Source of the DNA: Actinomycetes bacterium
GTDB taxonomy: Bacteria; Actinomycetota; Actinomycetes; Actinomycetales; Actinomycetaceae
Assembly: GCA_023426345.1 (NCBI GenBank)
Contig: JAFAAX010000163.1
Coordinates: forward strand, 1 to 20,222
Direction: 5' to 3'
DNA length: 20,222 nucleotides
Shown in pieces: positions 1 to 9,077 of the stretch. The notes under the pieces are model-generated. The model was not told the origin of the DNA and ran no database searches. It worked only from the letters and a program-made list of their open reading frames with translations. Both the position numbers and the translations under genes were made by a program. Every line of letters starts with the position of its first letter. Position 1 is the stretch's first letter.

Positions 1-76
1 CGAACCCGGAAGCTAAGCCCCACAACGCCGATGGTACTGCACCCGCCAGGGTGTGGGAGAGTAGGACACCACCGCA
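1..76 (+). rRNA. rrf: 5S ribosomal RNA, 3' part
   Basis: The window opens inside a 5S rRNA. The stretch CGAACCCGGAAGCTAAGCCC at base 1, followed by GCCGATGGTACTGC and GGGAGAGTAGGACACC, is the conserved 3' two thirds of actinobacterial 5S rRNA. The 5' part lies outside the window, so the 16S and 23S genes should be upstream on the plus strand. The exact 3' end is uncertain by a few bases because its pairing partner (the 5' end) is not visible. Confidence 0.95.
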
Positions 77-91
77 CCACAACAACACGCA

Positions 92-127
92 GGCCGCCGG
101 AATCCCACACCAAGGACTCCGGCGGCC
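92..127 (+). terminator. rRNA operon terminator hairpin
   Basis: A perfect 10-bp stem (GGCCGCCGGA at 92-101 with TCCGGCGGCC at 118-127) continues after one mismatch by three more pairs around an 8-nt loop. It is followed by CGTCGTTTCCC, a weak T-rich tract. It sits about 15 bp after the 5S end, where an intrinsic rrn terminator is expected. Confidence 0.8.
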
Positions 128-155
128 CGTCGTTTCCCTCCGGTGCGGCCTGGGG

Positions 156-188
156 TACAGTGTCCTCACTGTTCCCCGGAGAAGGAGG
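156..188 (+). promoter_or_regulatory. -10 box and ribosome binding site of the MT0933-like gene
   Basis: TACAGT at 156-161 fits the actinobacterial -10 consensus TANNNT. A strong Shine-Dalgarno sequence GAAGGAGG lies at 181-188. Two in-frame ATGs follow, at 189 and 195. Only 195 has usable spacing (6 nt), which decides the start. No clear -35 is visible. Confidence 0.55.
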
Positions 189-194
189 ATGTCA

Positions 195-401
195 ATGGAT
201 CTCGATGACGTGAAGAAGACCGCGGAGGGGCTCACTGACAAAGCGAAGGGCTTCGTGGACTCGACGCTGAAGGACGAGTCGACGACCGATCGGGTCCTCG
301 GCTCCGTCGCAGACGCGGCCAAGAAGGTGACGGGCGGACGGTTCGATGACAAGATCGACGCCGCACGCACCGAGGCCGACAAGCACGTCGGGTCGGAGTG
401 A
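195..401 (+). CDS. MT0933-family (Rv0909-like) small antitoxin-type protein
   Basis: A 68-residue, highly charged, probably all-helical protein with Lys/Asp/Glu/Ala-rich periodicity (TDKAKGFVDSTLKDES, ADAAKKVTGG, DKIDAARTEADKHV). No signal peptide or membrane segment is seen. This pattern matches the small actinobacterial MT0933/Rv0909 antitoxin family, which is named for a proposed antitoxin. That label is a family transfer; the sequence itself shows only a short charged helical protein. The start at ATG 195 is chosen for its 6-nt distance from GAAGGAGG. It stands alone between a 5S rRNA gene and the convergent pmt gene, with no toxin-like partner beside it, so a stress-related or structural role is as plausible as toxin neutralisation. 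Its stop is 40 bp before a strong hairpin terminator. Confidence 0.7.
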   Translation: MDLDDVKKTAEGLTDKAKGFVDSTLKDESTTDRVLGSVADAAKKVTGGRFDDKIDAARTEADKHVGSE

Positions 402-441
402 CCCGCGCTGAGCTCTGACCGCAGCACATCCGAATCTGAGA

Positions 442-481
442 GATGAGGGCGGGAACCCCGGGAGGGGTCCCCGCCCTCATC
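442..481. terminator. Bidirectional terminator between convergent genes
   Basis: A long inverted repeat with arms 442-459 and 464-481, one internal mismatch (A454/C469) and a GGGA loop, gives about 17 pairs. It lies between the stop of the plus-strand small protein (401) and the stop of minus-strand pmt (503), so it can end transcription from both sides. No long T-run follows, as is common in high-GC actinobacteria. Confidence 0.85.
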
Positions 482-502
482 CGTTGTGCCGGCGGCGGAT
501 GA

Positions 503-2284
503 CTAAATCCAGCTGTGCAGCCACATGCGGCTGCTCCACTCCTCGGCGGGGATCACAGGCCCCGTCCACACGCCGTAGAAGTAGGCGGACGCCGCCAGGA
601 CGACGGCCACGCCGACGGCCGCGAATCCGGCCAGGGCCAGACGCAGGTCGGTGCGCGGGCCCAGCCACCGGTAGTCGCCCTCGTCGAAATCGGCGCCGTC
701 GGAGCGGGTGAGGCGGTCCGGGGAGACCCCCGGGCGCGCCTGGTCAAGGCAGACGCCGAGCGCCCACGCCAGCGCGAGCGCCACGAAGGGCGCGAATGCC
801 ACCGTGTAGAACGTGAAGATCGTGCGATGCGCGTAAGCGAACCACGGGACGTACATCGCCAGATAGCCGCACACGATGACGCCCAGGCGCCAGTCGCGGA
901 ACCGCACGAGCGCCCAGAGGACCAGGGCGAGCGCCGCCGTGCCGAGCCACCACAGCAGGGGATTGCCCAGCGCGACGACGTTGCGGACGCAGTCGGTGCT
1001 CGGCGCGCCGCCGGGGCCGCACGCGCCGTCGACCTTCTCGTACCAGAAGGACGTCGGACGCAGTTGGAGCAGCCAGGTCCACGGCTTCGACTGGTAGTTG
1101 TGGGGCGTCGACAGGCCGTTGTGGAAGCCCCACATCTCGACGTGGTAGCGCCACAGGTCCGACAGGACGGCGATCGGCCCGGTGGCCGGTCCGCCGTCCG
1201 CGGCGGTGCGGCCGTGCGCCCACGCCTGCGGATGGATCATCCAGCCCCACCACGAGGCGACGTAGACGAGGATCGCGGTGGGCACCAGGGCGAGGAAGGC
1301 GACGGGGACGTCCCATCGGAGCGCGGCGCGCAGGGGGCGCGGGTGGCGGAGCCGACGGCGCGTCGTCCACTCGCGCAGGGCGACGAACAGCCCGAGCACC
1401 GCCAGGGCGTAGATCCCGGACCACTTGACCGAGCACGCCAGCCCCAGCAGCACGCCCGCGAGTAGCAGCCACCACCGCGGGCCGGAGCGAGGGCCCAGGC
1501 CCGTGCGCTCGTGGGCGGGCACGTCCGGCTGCCAACGCGCCATCGCCTCGGCCAGGCGCGGCTGCGCCTGCTGCTGGTCCTTGACGACGGCCAGCACGGC
1601 GGCCTCGACGAAGGTCGTGAGGAAGATATCGAGCAGGCCCGTCCGCGACATCACCAGGTGCATGCCGTCGGTGGCCAGGAACAGGCCGGCCATCAGGGTG
1701 ATGGCGGGGGAGCGGAACAGGTTCCACGCGATGCGGCAGACCAGGAGCACGCCGACGATGCCGGCCACCGCCGCCGAGATCCTCCACCCCACGGGGTCGT
1801 CCCAGCCGAACGCCCATTCGCCCAGTCCGATCAGCCATTTGCCGGTCGGCGGATGGACCACGTACGAGCCGGTGGCCGACAGCCCGGAGAAGTCGCCGGC
1901 CGCGAAGCGCGCGTCCCAGTCGTCGGCCCATCGCCCCTCGTAGCCCAGATGCATGAGGGAGTAGGCGTCCTTGACGTAGTAGGTCTCGTCGAAGATCAGC
2001 GCGCGCACGCGGTCCAGCCCGACCAGGCGGAGCACGGCCGCCAGCGCCGTCGCGAGCGCGGTGGCGACCCATCCTGCGCCCGCCGACATGGGGAACCGCG
2101 CCCACCTGGGGACGCCGTCCGTCGGATCGATCCTCCGTCGCGCCGTCCACGCGCGCCGTTCCATCCGTGACGAGGGCGGCGCCGCGGGCCCGTCCGTCGG
2201 TTCCCCGTCCTCAGGGGGGCCAGGCGGTTCCGGAACGCCCGTGAAGGCGGTCGCGACGGGGGCGGGCGTTGACGGATCGGTCAC
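503..2284 (-). CDS. pmt: Protein O-mannosyltransferase (GT39 family)
   Basis: A 593-residue polytopic membrane protein that should transfer mannose from polyprenyl-phospho-mannose to Ser/Thr of secreted proteins, coupled to Sec export, as known for actinobacterial Pmt (mycobacterial Rv1002c). The conserved first-loop acidic pair is present (LIFDETYYVKDAY, Asp99-Glu100), followed by the family motif HPPTGK (144-149). About ten hydrophobic segments follow, with aromatic-rich loops such as WWGWMIHPQAWAHG. The first 60 residues are Pro/Gly-rich and probably disordered. The GTG start at 2284 is supported by a -10 box TAGACT ending 6 nt upstream, implying a leaderless mRNA; an internal ATG at codon 41 is the alternative. 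It is transcribed divergently from rsmI, an arrangement also known in mycobacteria. Family assignment is firm; the exact start is less so. Confidence 0.92.
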   Translation of the reverse strand: MTDPSTPAPVATAFTGVPEPPGPPEDGEPTDGPAAPPSSRMERRAWTARRRIDPTDGVPRWARFPMSAGAGWVATALATALAAVLRLVGLDRVRALIFDETYYVKDAYSLMHLGYEGRWADDWDARFAAGDFSGLSATGSYVVHPPTGKWLIGLGEWAFGWDDPVGWRISAAVAGIVGVLLVCRIAWNLFRSPAITLMAGLFLATDGMHLVMSRTGLLDIFLTTFVEAAVLAVVKDQQQAQPRLAEAMARWQPDVPAHERTGLGPRSGPRWWLLLAGVLLGLACSVKWSGIYALAVLGLFVALREWTTRRRLRHPRPLRAALRWDVPVAFLALVPTAILVYVASWWGWMIHPQAWAHGRTAADGGPATGPIAVLSDLWRYHVEMWGFHNGLSTPHNYQSKPWTWLLQLRPTSFWYEKVDGACGPGGAPSTDCVRNVVALGNPLLWWLGTAALALVLWALVRFRDWRLGVIVCGYLAMYVPWFAYAHRTIFTFYTVAFAPFVALALAWALGVCLDQARPGVSPDRLTRSDGADFDEGDYRWLGPRTDLRLALAGFAAVGVAVVLAASAYFYGVWTGPVIPAEEWSSRMWLHSWI

Positions 2285-2290
2285 GGCCCG

Positions 2291-2296
2291 AGTCTA
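2291..2296 (-). promoter_or_regulatory. -10 box of pmt, leaderless type
   Basis: Read on the minus strand, TAGACT is followed by 6 nt (CGGGCC) and then the GTG start of pmt. There is no Shine-Dalgarno sequence in front of the GTG, so transcription probably begins at the start codon. No good -35 is seen. Confidence 0.6.
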
Positions 2297-2346
2297 GATG
2301 AGCGCCCCCTGCCCGCCGACGGACCGCACGGGGACGTCGGGCCCGA

Positions 2347-2370
2347 CCACGCGGGTCGCCCTCGTCGATG
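2347..2370 (+). repeat. 24-bp dispersed repeat, copy 1 (upstream of rsmI)
   Basis: This 24-bp stretch (core GCGGGTCGCCCTCGTCGATG) is identical to 15343-15366 in front of pyrE. Both copies lie in an intergenic region just upstream of a plus-strand gene. Related shorter versions occur elsewhere in the window (see findings). Confidence 0.8.
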
Positions 2371-2406
2371 AGGAAGGACGGCGAGAGAGATGGGAGGATG
2401 GGACGC

Positions 2407-3273
2407 GTGACTCCCGACGACCAGCCCGTCCAGCGCCCCGGATCCGTCCTCCTGGCGGCGACGCCCATCGGGGACGTCGAGGATGCCTCGCCGCGCTTCC
2501 TGCGCGCCCTGTCGGAGGCGGAGGTCGTCGCCGCCGAGGACACGCGCCGGGTGCTGGCGCTCGCCTCCCGGCTGGGCGTGCGGATCAACGGGCAGCTGAT
2601 CAGCCTCCACGACCACAACGAGGCGGAGCGCGCCGACGCCGTCCTGGACCTCGCCCAGGACGGGGCGCGCGTGCTCATGGTCTCCGACGCCGGGATGCCG
2701 ACCGTCTCCGATCCCGGATTCCGCCTGGTGCGTCGCGCCGTGGAGCGGGGCATCGCGGTGTCCGCGCTGCCCGGCCCGTCGGCGCCCGTGACGGCGCTGG
2801 CCGTGTCGGGACTGCCCTCCGACCGCTTCTGCTTCGAGGGGTTCCTCCCCCGCAAGGAGGGAGAGGCGCGGAGGCTCCTGGAGTCGATGGCGGACGATCC
2901 GCACACCCTGATCTTCTTCGAGTCTCCGCGGCGTCTGAATGAGACGCTCGTCCGCATGGCCGAGGCCTTCGGCGGGGGCCGGCAGGCCGTCGTCTGCCGC
3001 GAGCTGACGAAGATCCACGAGGAGGTGCTGCGCGGGGACCTCAACGGGCTCATCGCGCGGACCTCCGGGGAGGTCCTCGGCGAGATCACGATCGTCGTCG
3101 CCGGCGCGCGGGCGGGCGAGGACGCGGAGGACCACGTGCGGGCGGTGCTCGAGCTGGCCGCCGAGGGCATGCGCCTGAAGGAGGCCGCCTCTCAGGTCGC
3201 GCTGGCGACGGGAGTGCGCCCCAACGCCCTGTACATGGCGGCGCTGCGCCGCCGGGACTCCGAGCGGGGGTGA
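2407..3273 (+). CDS. rsmI: 16S rRNA (cytidine1402-2'-O)-methyltransferase RsmI
   Basis: A 288-residue SAM-dependent tetrapyrrole-methylase-fold enzyme that methylates the 2'-O of C1402 in the ribosomal P site. All diagnostic blocks are visible in order: LAATPIGDVEDASPRFLRAL near the N-terminus, AAEDTRRV, LISLHDHNE, VSDAGMPTVSDPGFRLV, LPGPSAPVTAL, FEGFLPRKEGEARR and FFESPRRL. The usual TPGISDPG is TVSDPG here, a mild variation. GTG at 2407 is preferred because GGGAGG (2392-2397) lies 9 nt upstream. The ATG at 2398 abuts the Shine-Dalgarno sequence, and an ATG at 2368 lies upstream of it. Length suits the family. It is divergent from pmt, as in mycobacteria (Rv1002c-Rv1003). Confidence 0.95.
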   Translation: MTPDDQPVQRPGSVLLAATPIGDVEDASPRFLRALSEAEVVAAEDTRRVLALASRLGVRINGQLISLHDHNEAERADAVLDLAQDGARVLMVSDAGMPTVSDPGFRLVRRAVERGIAVSALPGPSAPVTALAVSGLPSDRFCFEGFLPRKEGEARRLLESMADDPHTLIFFESPRRLNETLVRMAEAFGGGRQAVVCRELTKIHEEVLRGDLNGLIARTSGEVLGEITIVVAGARAGEDAEDHVRAVLELAAEGMRLKEAASQVALATGVRPNALYMAALRRRDSERG

Positions 3274-3300
3274 CGGCCACCGCCTCCCCGCTCCCGCCGA

Positions 3301-3331
3301 GGCCGGTTGGCCGTCCCCGCCGCAGCCGGCC
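3301..3331. terminator. Possible terminator between convergent rsmI and pncA
   Basis: GGCCGG (3301-3306) pairs with CCGGCC (3326-3331). The stem can extend by three weaker pairs, leaving a 13-nt loop. It lies in the 79-bp gap between two convergent stops. No T-run is present, so confidence is modest. Confidence 0.4.
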
Positions 3332-3352
3332 GCTCCCTCCGGTCGAGGGCGA

Positions 3353-3931
3353 TCAGCCGGCCAGGGCGCCGGAATCCGCCAGGTCGACGCCGGCGGCGCG
3401 CATGCGCGCGCGGGCCGCCGCGCCCAGCTCCGCGCTGACGGGCTCGGTGAGGTCGGTGAACACGCGCGTCGCGAACCCCGCCGCCTGGGCGTCCAGGGCC
3501 GTCTGAGCGACGCAGTGGGACTCGGCCAGCCCGACCACGTCGACGTCGGAGACGCCGGCGTCGCGCAACGACTGCTCCAGGGTGGAGCCGTCCTCGGCGG
3601 CGCCCTCGAACCCGGAGTAGGCGGCCTGGTACTGCCCCTTCTTGATGGCCACGTCGGCATGCAGCCCGGCCAGCGCCGGGTGGAGTTCGGCCTCGGCCGT
3701 GCCGGCCACGCCGTGCGGGGGCCAGGAGTCCACGAAGTCCGGGTCGTGCGAGAAGTGGTCGCCCGGGTCGATGTGCCAGTCCTGGGTGGTGGCGATCAGC
3801 GCGTAGTCGCCGCGGTGGGCGGCGGCGAAGTCGGCGATCCGCTGAGCCACGGCGTTGCCGCCGGCGACGGCCAGCGCGCCGCTCTCGCAGAACGTGGGCT
3901 GGACGTCGACGACGATGAGAGCGCGGGACAT
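3353..3931 (-). CDS. pncA: Nicotinamidase / isochorismatase-family hydrolase
   Basis: A 192-residue cysteine hydrolase that probably deamidates nicotinamide to nicotinate in NAD salvage. The PncA catalytic triad aligns with Asp9 (VVDVQPTF), Lys97/98 (AIKKGQYQAAYSGFEG) and Cys140 (ESHCVAQTALDA). The metal-site residues are Asp51, His53, His59 and His73 (TQDWHIDPGDHF, then PPHGVAG). This full set matches PncA rather than generic isochorismatases; a SHCV in place of the common DYCV/DVCV is a conservative difference. ATG 3931 is preceded by GGGAGGAG with 5-nt spacing, and a good -10 (GATAAT) lies about 40 bp upstream. It is a single-gene unit, convergent with rsmI and divergent from metG. Substrate is inferred from the residues. 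Confidence 0.88.
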   Translation of the reverse strand: MSRALIVVDVQPTFCESGALAVAGGNAVAQRIADFAAAHRGDYALIATTQDWHIDPGDHFSHDPDFVDSWPPHGVAGTAEAELHPALAGLHADVAIKKGQYQAAYSGFEGAAEDGSTLEQSLRDAGVSDVDVVGLAESHCVAQTALDAQAAGFATRVFTDLTEPVSAELGAAARARMRAAGVDLADSGALAG

Positions 3932-3973
3932 GGGGGCTCCTCCCGGAGACGGGCGACTGGATCGTGCCCGTCC

Positions 3974-3979
3974 ATTATC
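3974..3979 (-). promoter_or_regulatory. -10 box of pncA
   Basis: On the minus strand GATAAT (5 of 6 to TATAAT) lies 42 bp before the pncA ATG, giving a leader of about 36 nt that includes the GGGAGGAG ribosome binding site. No -35 element is recognisable in the GC-rich sequence upstream. Confidence 0.5.
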
Positions 3980-4081
3980 CGCCGGCGCCGCGGCTCCGCG
4001 CCGTCTCGGGACAGCGGAGCGGGGCGCGCCGCGCAGCGGTGCCGTCCTCGTCGATGAATGGGACGAGTCGCGGGAGGGGAC

Positions 4082-4148
4082 GGACGGGGCTCGGTGGGAG
4101 GGGGGACAGGGCCCGGTGGGAGGGGGGGACAGGGCTCGGTGGGAGGGG
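4082..4148 (+). repeat. G-rich tandem repeat (3 x 22-23 bp) upstream of metG
   Basis: Three near-identical units occupy 4082-4103, 4104-4126 and 4127-4148 (unit like GGACAGGGCTCGGTGGGAGG plus Gs). They differ by one or two substitutions and G-run length. A decayed unit precedes them (from 4061), and GGGGACGGACGGGG flanks both sides. The plus strand holds many runs of three or more Gs. The array lies between divergent pncA and metG, ending about 40 bp before the metG -10 box. Confidence 0.85.
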
Positions 4149-4190
4149 ACGGACGGGGCGAGGGCGTGGCCGGGGGGCCCGTGCGGCGTC

Positions 4191-4196
4191 TACCCT
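4191..4196 (+). promoter_or_regulatory. -10 box of metG, leaderless type
   Basis: TACCCT at 4191-4196 is followed by 6 nt (AGGACC) and the metG ATG at 4203. No Shine-Dalgarno sequence with suitable spacing is present, so the transcript probably starts at the initiation codon. No -35 hexamer is evident. Confidence 0.65.
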
Positions 4197-4202
4197 AGGA
4201 CC

Positions 4203-6011
4203 ATGAGCCGCATCCTCTCCGCCGTCGCCTGGCCCTACGCCAACGGCCCCCGTCACATCGGTCACGTCGCCGGATTCGGCGTCCCCTCCGACGTCTTCTC
4301 CCGGTACATGCGCATGACGGGCAACGACGTCCTCATGGTGTCGGGCACCGACGAGCACGGCACGCCGATCCTCGTGGCGGCCGACAGTCAGGGCGTGACC
4401 CCGCGCGAGCTGGCGGACCGCAACAACCGGCTGATCGTCGAGGACCTCCAGGCGCTCGGCCTGTCCTACGACCTGTTCACCCGCACGACGACCGGCAACC
4501 ACGAGCGCGTCGTCCAGGCGATGTTCGAGGTCGTGCGCGACAACGGATACATGATCGTCCAGACCACGCGCGGCGCGATCTCGCCCTCGACGGGACGCAC
4601 GCTGCCCGATCGCTACATCGAGGGCACGTGTCCGATCTGCGGGTACGAGGGGGCGCGCGGGGACCAGTGCGACAACTGCGGCAACCAGCTGGACCCGACG
4701 GACCTCATCGACCCGCGCTCGAAGATCAACGGAGAGACGCCTGAGTTCGTCGAGACGGACCACTACTTCCTCGACCTGCCCGCCCTCGCGGACGCCCTGC
4801 GCGCGTGGCTGGACGAGCGCGAGCAGTCGGGGACGTGGCGGCCGAACGTCATCAAGTTCTCCCAGAACTTCCTGGAGGACATCCGCCCGCGCGCGATGAC
4901 GCGCGACATCGACTGGGGCATCCCCGTGCCCGGCTGGGAGGACCAGCCCCACAAGCGGCTCTACGTGTGGTTCGACGCGGTGGTCGGGTACCTGTCGGCC
5001 TCCATCGAGTGGGCGCGCCGCACAGGGGATGCCGACGCCTGGCGCGCCTGGTGGAACGACCCGGAGGCCCTGTCCTACTACTTCATGGGCAAGGACAACA
5101 TCGTCTTCCACTCCCAGATCTGGCCGGCCGAGCTGCTCGGCTACAACGGCGAGGGATCGCGCGGGGGCGCTCCGGGGTCCTTCGGGCACCTCAACCTGCC
5201 CACCGAGGTGGTCTCCAGCGAGTTCCTCACGATGGAGGGGAGGAAGTTCGCCTCCTCGCGCGGCATCGTCATCTACGTGCGCGACATGCTCTCGCGCTAT
5301 CAGGCCGACGCGCTGCGCTACTTCATCTCCGCCGCTGGGCCGGAGACCTCCGACGCGGACTTCACGTGGGCGGAGTTCCTGCGCCGCACGAACTCCGAGC
5401 TGGTGGCCGGCTGGGGGAACCTGGTCAACCGCACCGCGTCGATGATCCACAAGCGCTTCGGGTCCATCCCCCAGCCGCAGGAGATCCTCGACGTCGACCG
5501 CGCGCTGCTGGAGGCCGTCGAGCATGGCTTCGACGAGGTCGGCGGCCTCATCCGCGCCCACCATCAGAAGGCCGCGCTGGGAGCCGCCATGCGATTGGTC
5601 GGGGAGGCCAACAAGTACGTGACGGACACGGCGCCCTTCACACTCAAGGCTCCCGAGCAGCGCGAGCGTCTGGCGACGATCCTGTGGACGCTGGCGCAGG
5701 CCGTCACCGATCTCAACACGATGCTGTCCCCGTTCCTCCCCCATTCCGCCAACGAGGTCGACCTGGTGCTGGGCGGGACCGGGCAGGTGGCGCCGATGCC
5801 GCGCATCGAGGAGGTCGAGGACCTCGATGTGCGCGAGGACGACGGCTCTGCCCGCCACTACCCGGTCATCACGGGCGACTATCAGGGCTATCCGACGTGG
5901 GAGCGCCACCCTGTGCCGGTCGGGCGCGAGGTGCCCGTGCCGTCGCCGGTCTTCCGCAAGCTGGACGAGGGAATCGTCGAGGAGGAGCTGGAGCGCGCCT
6001 CCGCGCAGTGA
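4203..6011 (+). CDS. metG: Methionyl-tRNA synthetase
   Basis: A 602-residue class I aminoacyl-tRNA synthetase that charges tRNA-Met and initiator tRNA in the cytoplasm. The HIGH motif is at 18-21 (GPRHIGHVAG). A zinc knuckle is formed by Cys143, 146, 156 and 159 (CPICGY, CDNCGN). The KMSKS-like loop is KFASS (348-352, EGRKFASSRG), which is usual for the actinobacterial form, where the second Lys of KMSKS is often replaced. The C-terminal helical anticodon-binding domain ends without an added dimerisation domain, in keeping with about 600 residues. The start at 4203 is set by the MSRILSAVAWPYANG N-terminus and the leaderless promoter. An open frame extends further upstream through the G-rich array, but that part has no protein character. 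It is a single gene, followed by the clpB regulatory region. Confidence 0.97.
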   Translation: MSRILSAVAWPYANGPRHIGHVAGFGVPSDVFSRYMRMTGNDVLMVSGTDEHGTPILVAADSQGVTPRELADRNNRLIVEDLQALGLSYDLFTRTTTGNHERVVQAMFEVVRDNGYMIVQTTRGAISPSTGRTLPDRYIEGTCPICGYEGARGDQCDNCGNQLDPTDLIDPRSKINGETPEFVETDHYFLDLPALADALRAWLDEREQSGTWRPNVIKFSQNFLEDIRPRAMTRDIDWGIPVPGWEDQPHKRLYVWFDAVVGYLSASIEWARRTGDADAWRAWWNDPEALSYYFMGKDNIVFHSQIWPAELLGYNGEGSRGGAPGSFGHLNLPTEVVSSEFLTMEGRKFASSRGIVIYVRDMLSRYQADALRYFISAAGPETSDADFTWAEFLRRTNSELVAGWGNLVNRTASMIHKRFGSIPQPQEILDVDRALLEAVEHGFDEVGGLIRAHHQKAALGAAMRLVGEANKYVTDTAPFTLKAPEQRERLATILWTLAQAVTDLNTMLSPFLPHSANEVDLVLGGTGQVAPMPRIEEVEDLDVREDDGSARHYPVITGDYQGYPTWERHPVPVGREVPVPSPVFRKLDEGIVEEELERASAQ

Positions 6012-6077
6012 TGTCGTGGGCCCGTGCGGGCCTCGCCGCGTCCAATGACCGCGAGGGTGTCCCACGCGCGGATTGAA

Positions 6078-6098
6078 GTTGAGCGGAATAGACTCAAC
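6078..6098. promoter_or_regulatory. HAIR-type HspR operator upstream of clpB
   Basis: GTTGAGC (6078-6084), 7 nt, then ACTCAAC (6092-6098) matches the HAIR consensus CTTGAGT-N7-ACTCAAG recognised by the repressor HspR; the inner TTGAG and CTCAA halves and their spacing are exact. A possible third half-site GTTGAG lies at 6108-6113. TAGACT at 6089-6094, inside the spacer and right arm, is a candidate -10 box, so bound HspR would cover the promoter. In Streptomyces and mycobacteria HspR/HAIR controls the dnaK operon and clpB. Confidence 0.88.
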
Positions 6099-6224
6099 AT
6101 TGACGGCGTTGAGAAGAGCACAGGCCCGCCGCGCGGCGCGAGCTGCGCGCGGGCGGGCAGACAGACATCTCATCGCCGGCCGTCTCCCCGCGGGGAGGCG
6201 GCGGCGCGGCATCAGGAGGGACAC
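6099..6224 (+). other. Long GC-rich leader of clpB
   Basis: If transcription begins just after the HAIR site, the clpB leader is about 120 nt. It contains CCCGCC (from 6127) able to pair with GGCGGG (near 6158), and the perfect palindrome CTCCCCGCGGGGAG at 6183-6196, shortly before AGGAGG (6214-6219). No open frame with protein character is seen in it. Confidence 0.45.
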
Positions 6225-8876
<2,652 letters not shown>

Positions 8877-8895
8877 GGCCCGGCCGCCTGGACGC

Positions 8896-8929
8896 GGGGG
8901 CGCCCGCTCCGACACCGGGGGGCGCCCGC
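8896..8929 (+). terminator. Possible clpB terminator (paired GGGCGCCC palindromes)
   Basis: GGGGGCGCCCGC occurs twice, at 8896-8907 and 8918-8929, 20 bp after the clpB stop. Each copy holds the self-complementary GGGCGCCC, and the two can pair with each other across a 14-nt loop. No T-run follows. Confidence 0.35.
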
Positions 8930-9021
8930 CGCTGCCGGGTCGACCTGGCCACGCGGGACGCGCGCCCTCGCAGGGGTCTCCGCGGCCGTGCGGGTGGGCG
9001 TGTCTCGCGGGTTCCCGCCGT

Positions 9022-9050
9022 CGTGGGAGAATCTATCGTGTGCTCCCGCG
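9022..9050 (+). promoter_or_regulatory. Candidate promoter and operator of the tetR-hydrolase pair
   Basis: TATCGT at 9034-9039 is a TANNNT -10 box. It sits in the centre of an inverted repeat, CGTGGGAG (9022-9029) and CTCCCGCG (9043-9050), with 7 of 8 positions complementary. An operator over the -10 box about 40 bp before a tetR start suits autorepression. The GGGAGGAGGGG Shine-Dalgarno sequence lies at 9064-9074. Confidence 0.4.
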
Positions 9051-9077
9051 TCGCGGGGGCGCCGGGAGGAGGGGACC

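Noticed and set aside
51..194. An N-terminal extension of the MT0933-like protein back into the 5S gene
   Set aside because: It would start inside rRNA and cross a terminator hairpin; the ribosome binding site at 181-188 points to ATG 195.
3855..4202. An N-terminal extension of MetRS
   Set aside because: The frame stays open through the pncA start region and the G-rich array, but that translation is Arg/Gly low-complexity. The protein family begins at MSRILSAVAWPY and a -10 box lies 6 nt before that ATG.
8877..9077. A tRNA or small RNA gene between clpB and tetR
   Set aside because: No cloverleaf landmarks (no GGTTCGAATCC-like T-arm). Only GC-rich palindromes and the candidate tetR promoter are seen.
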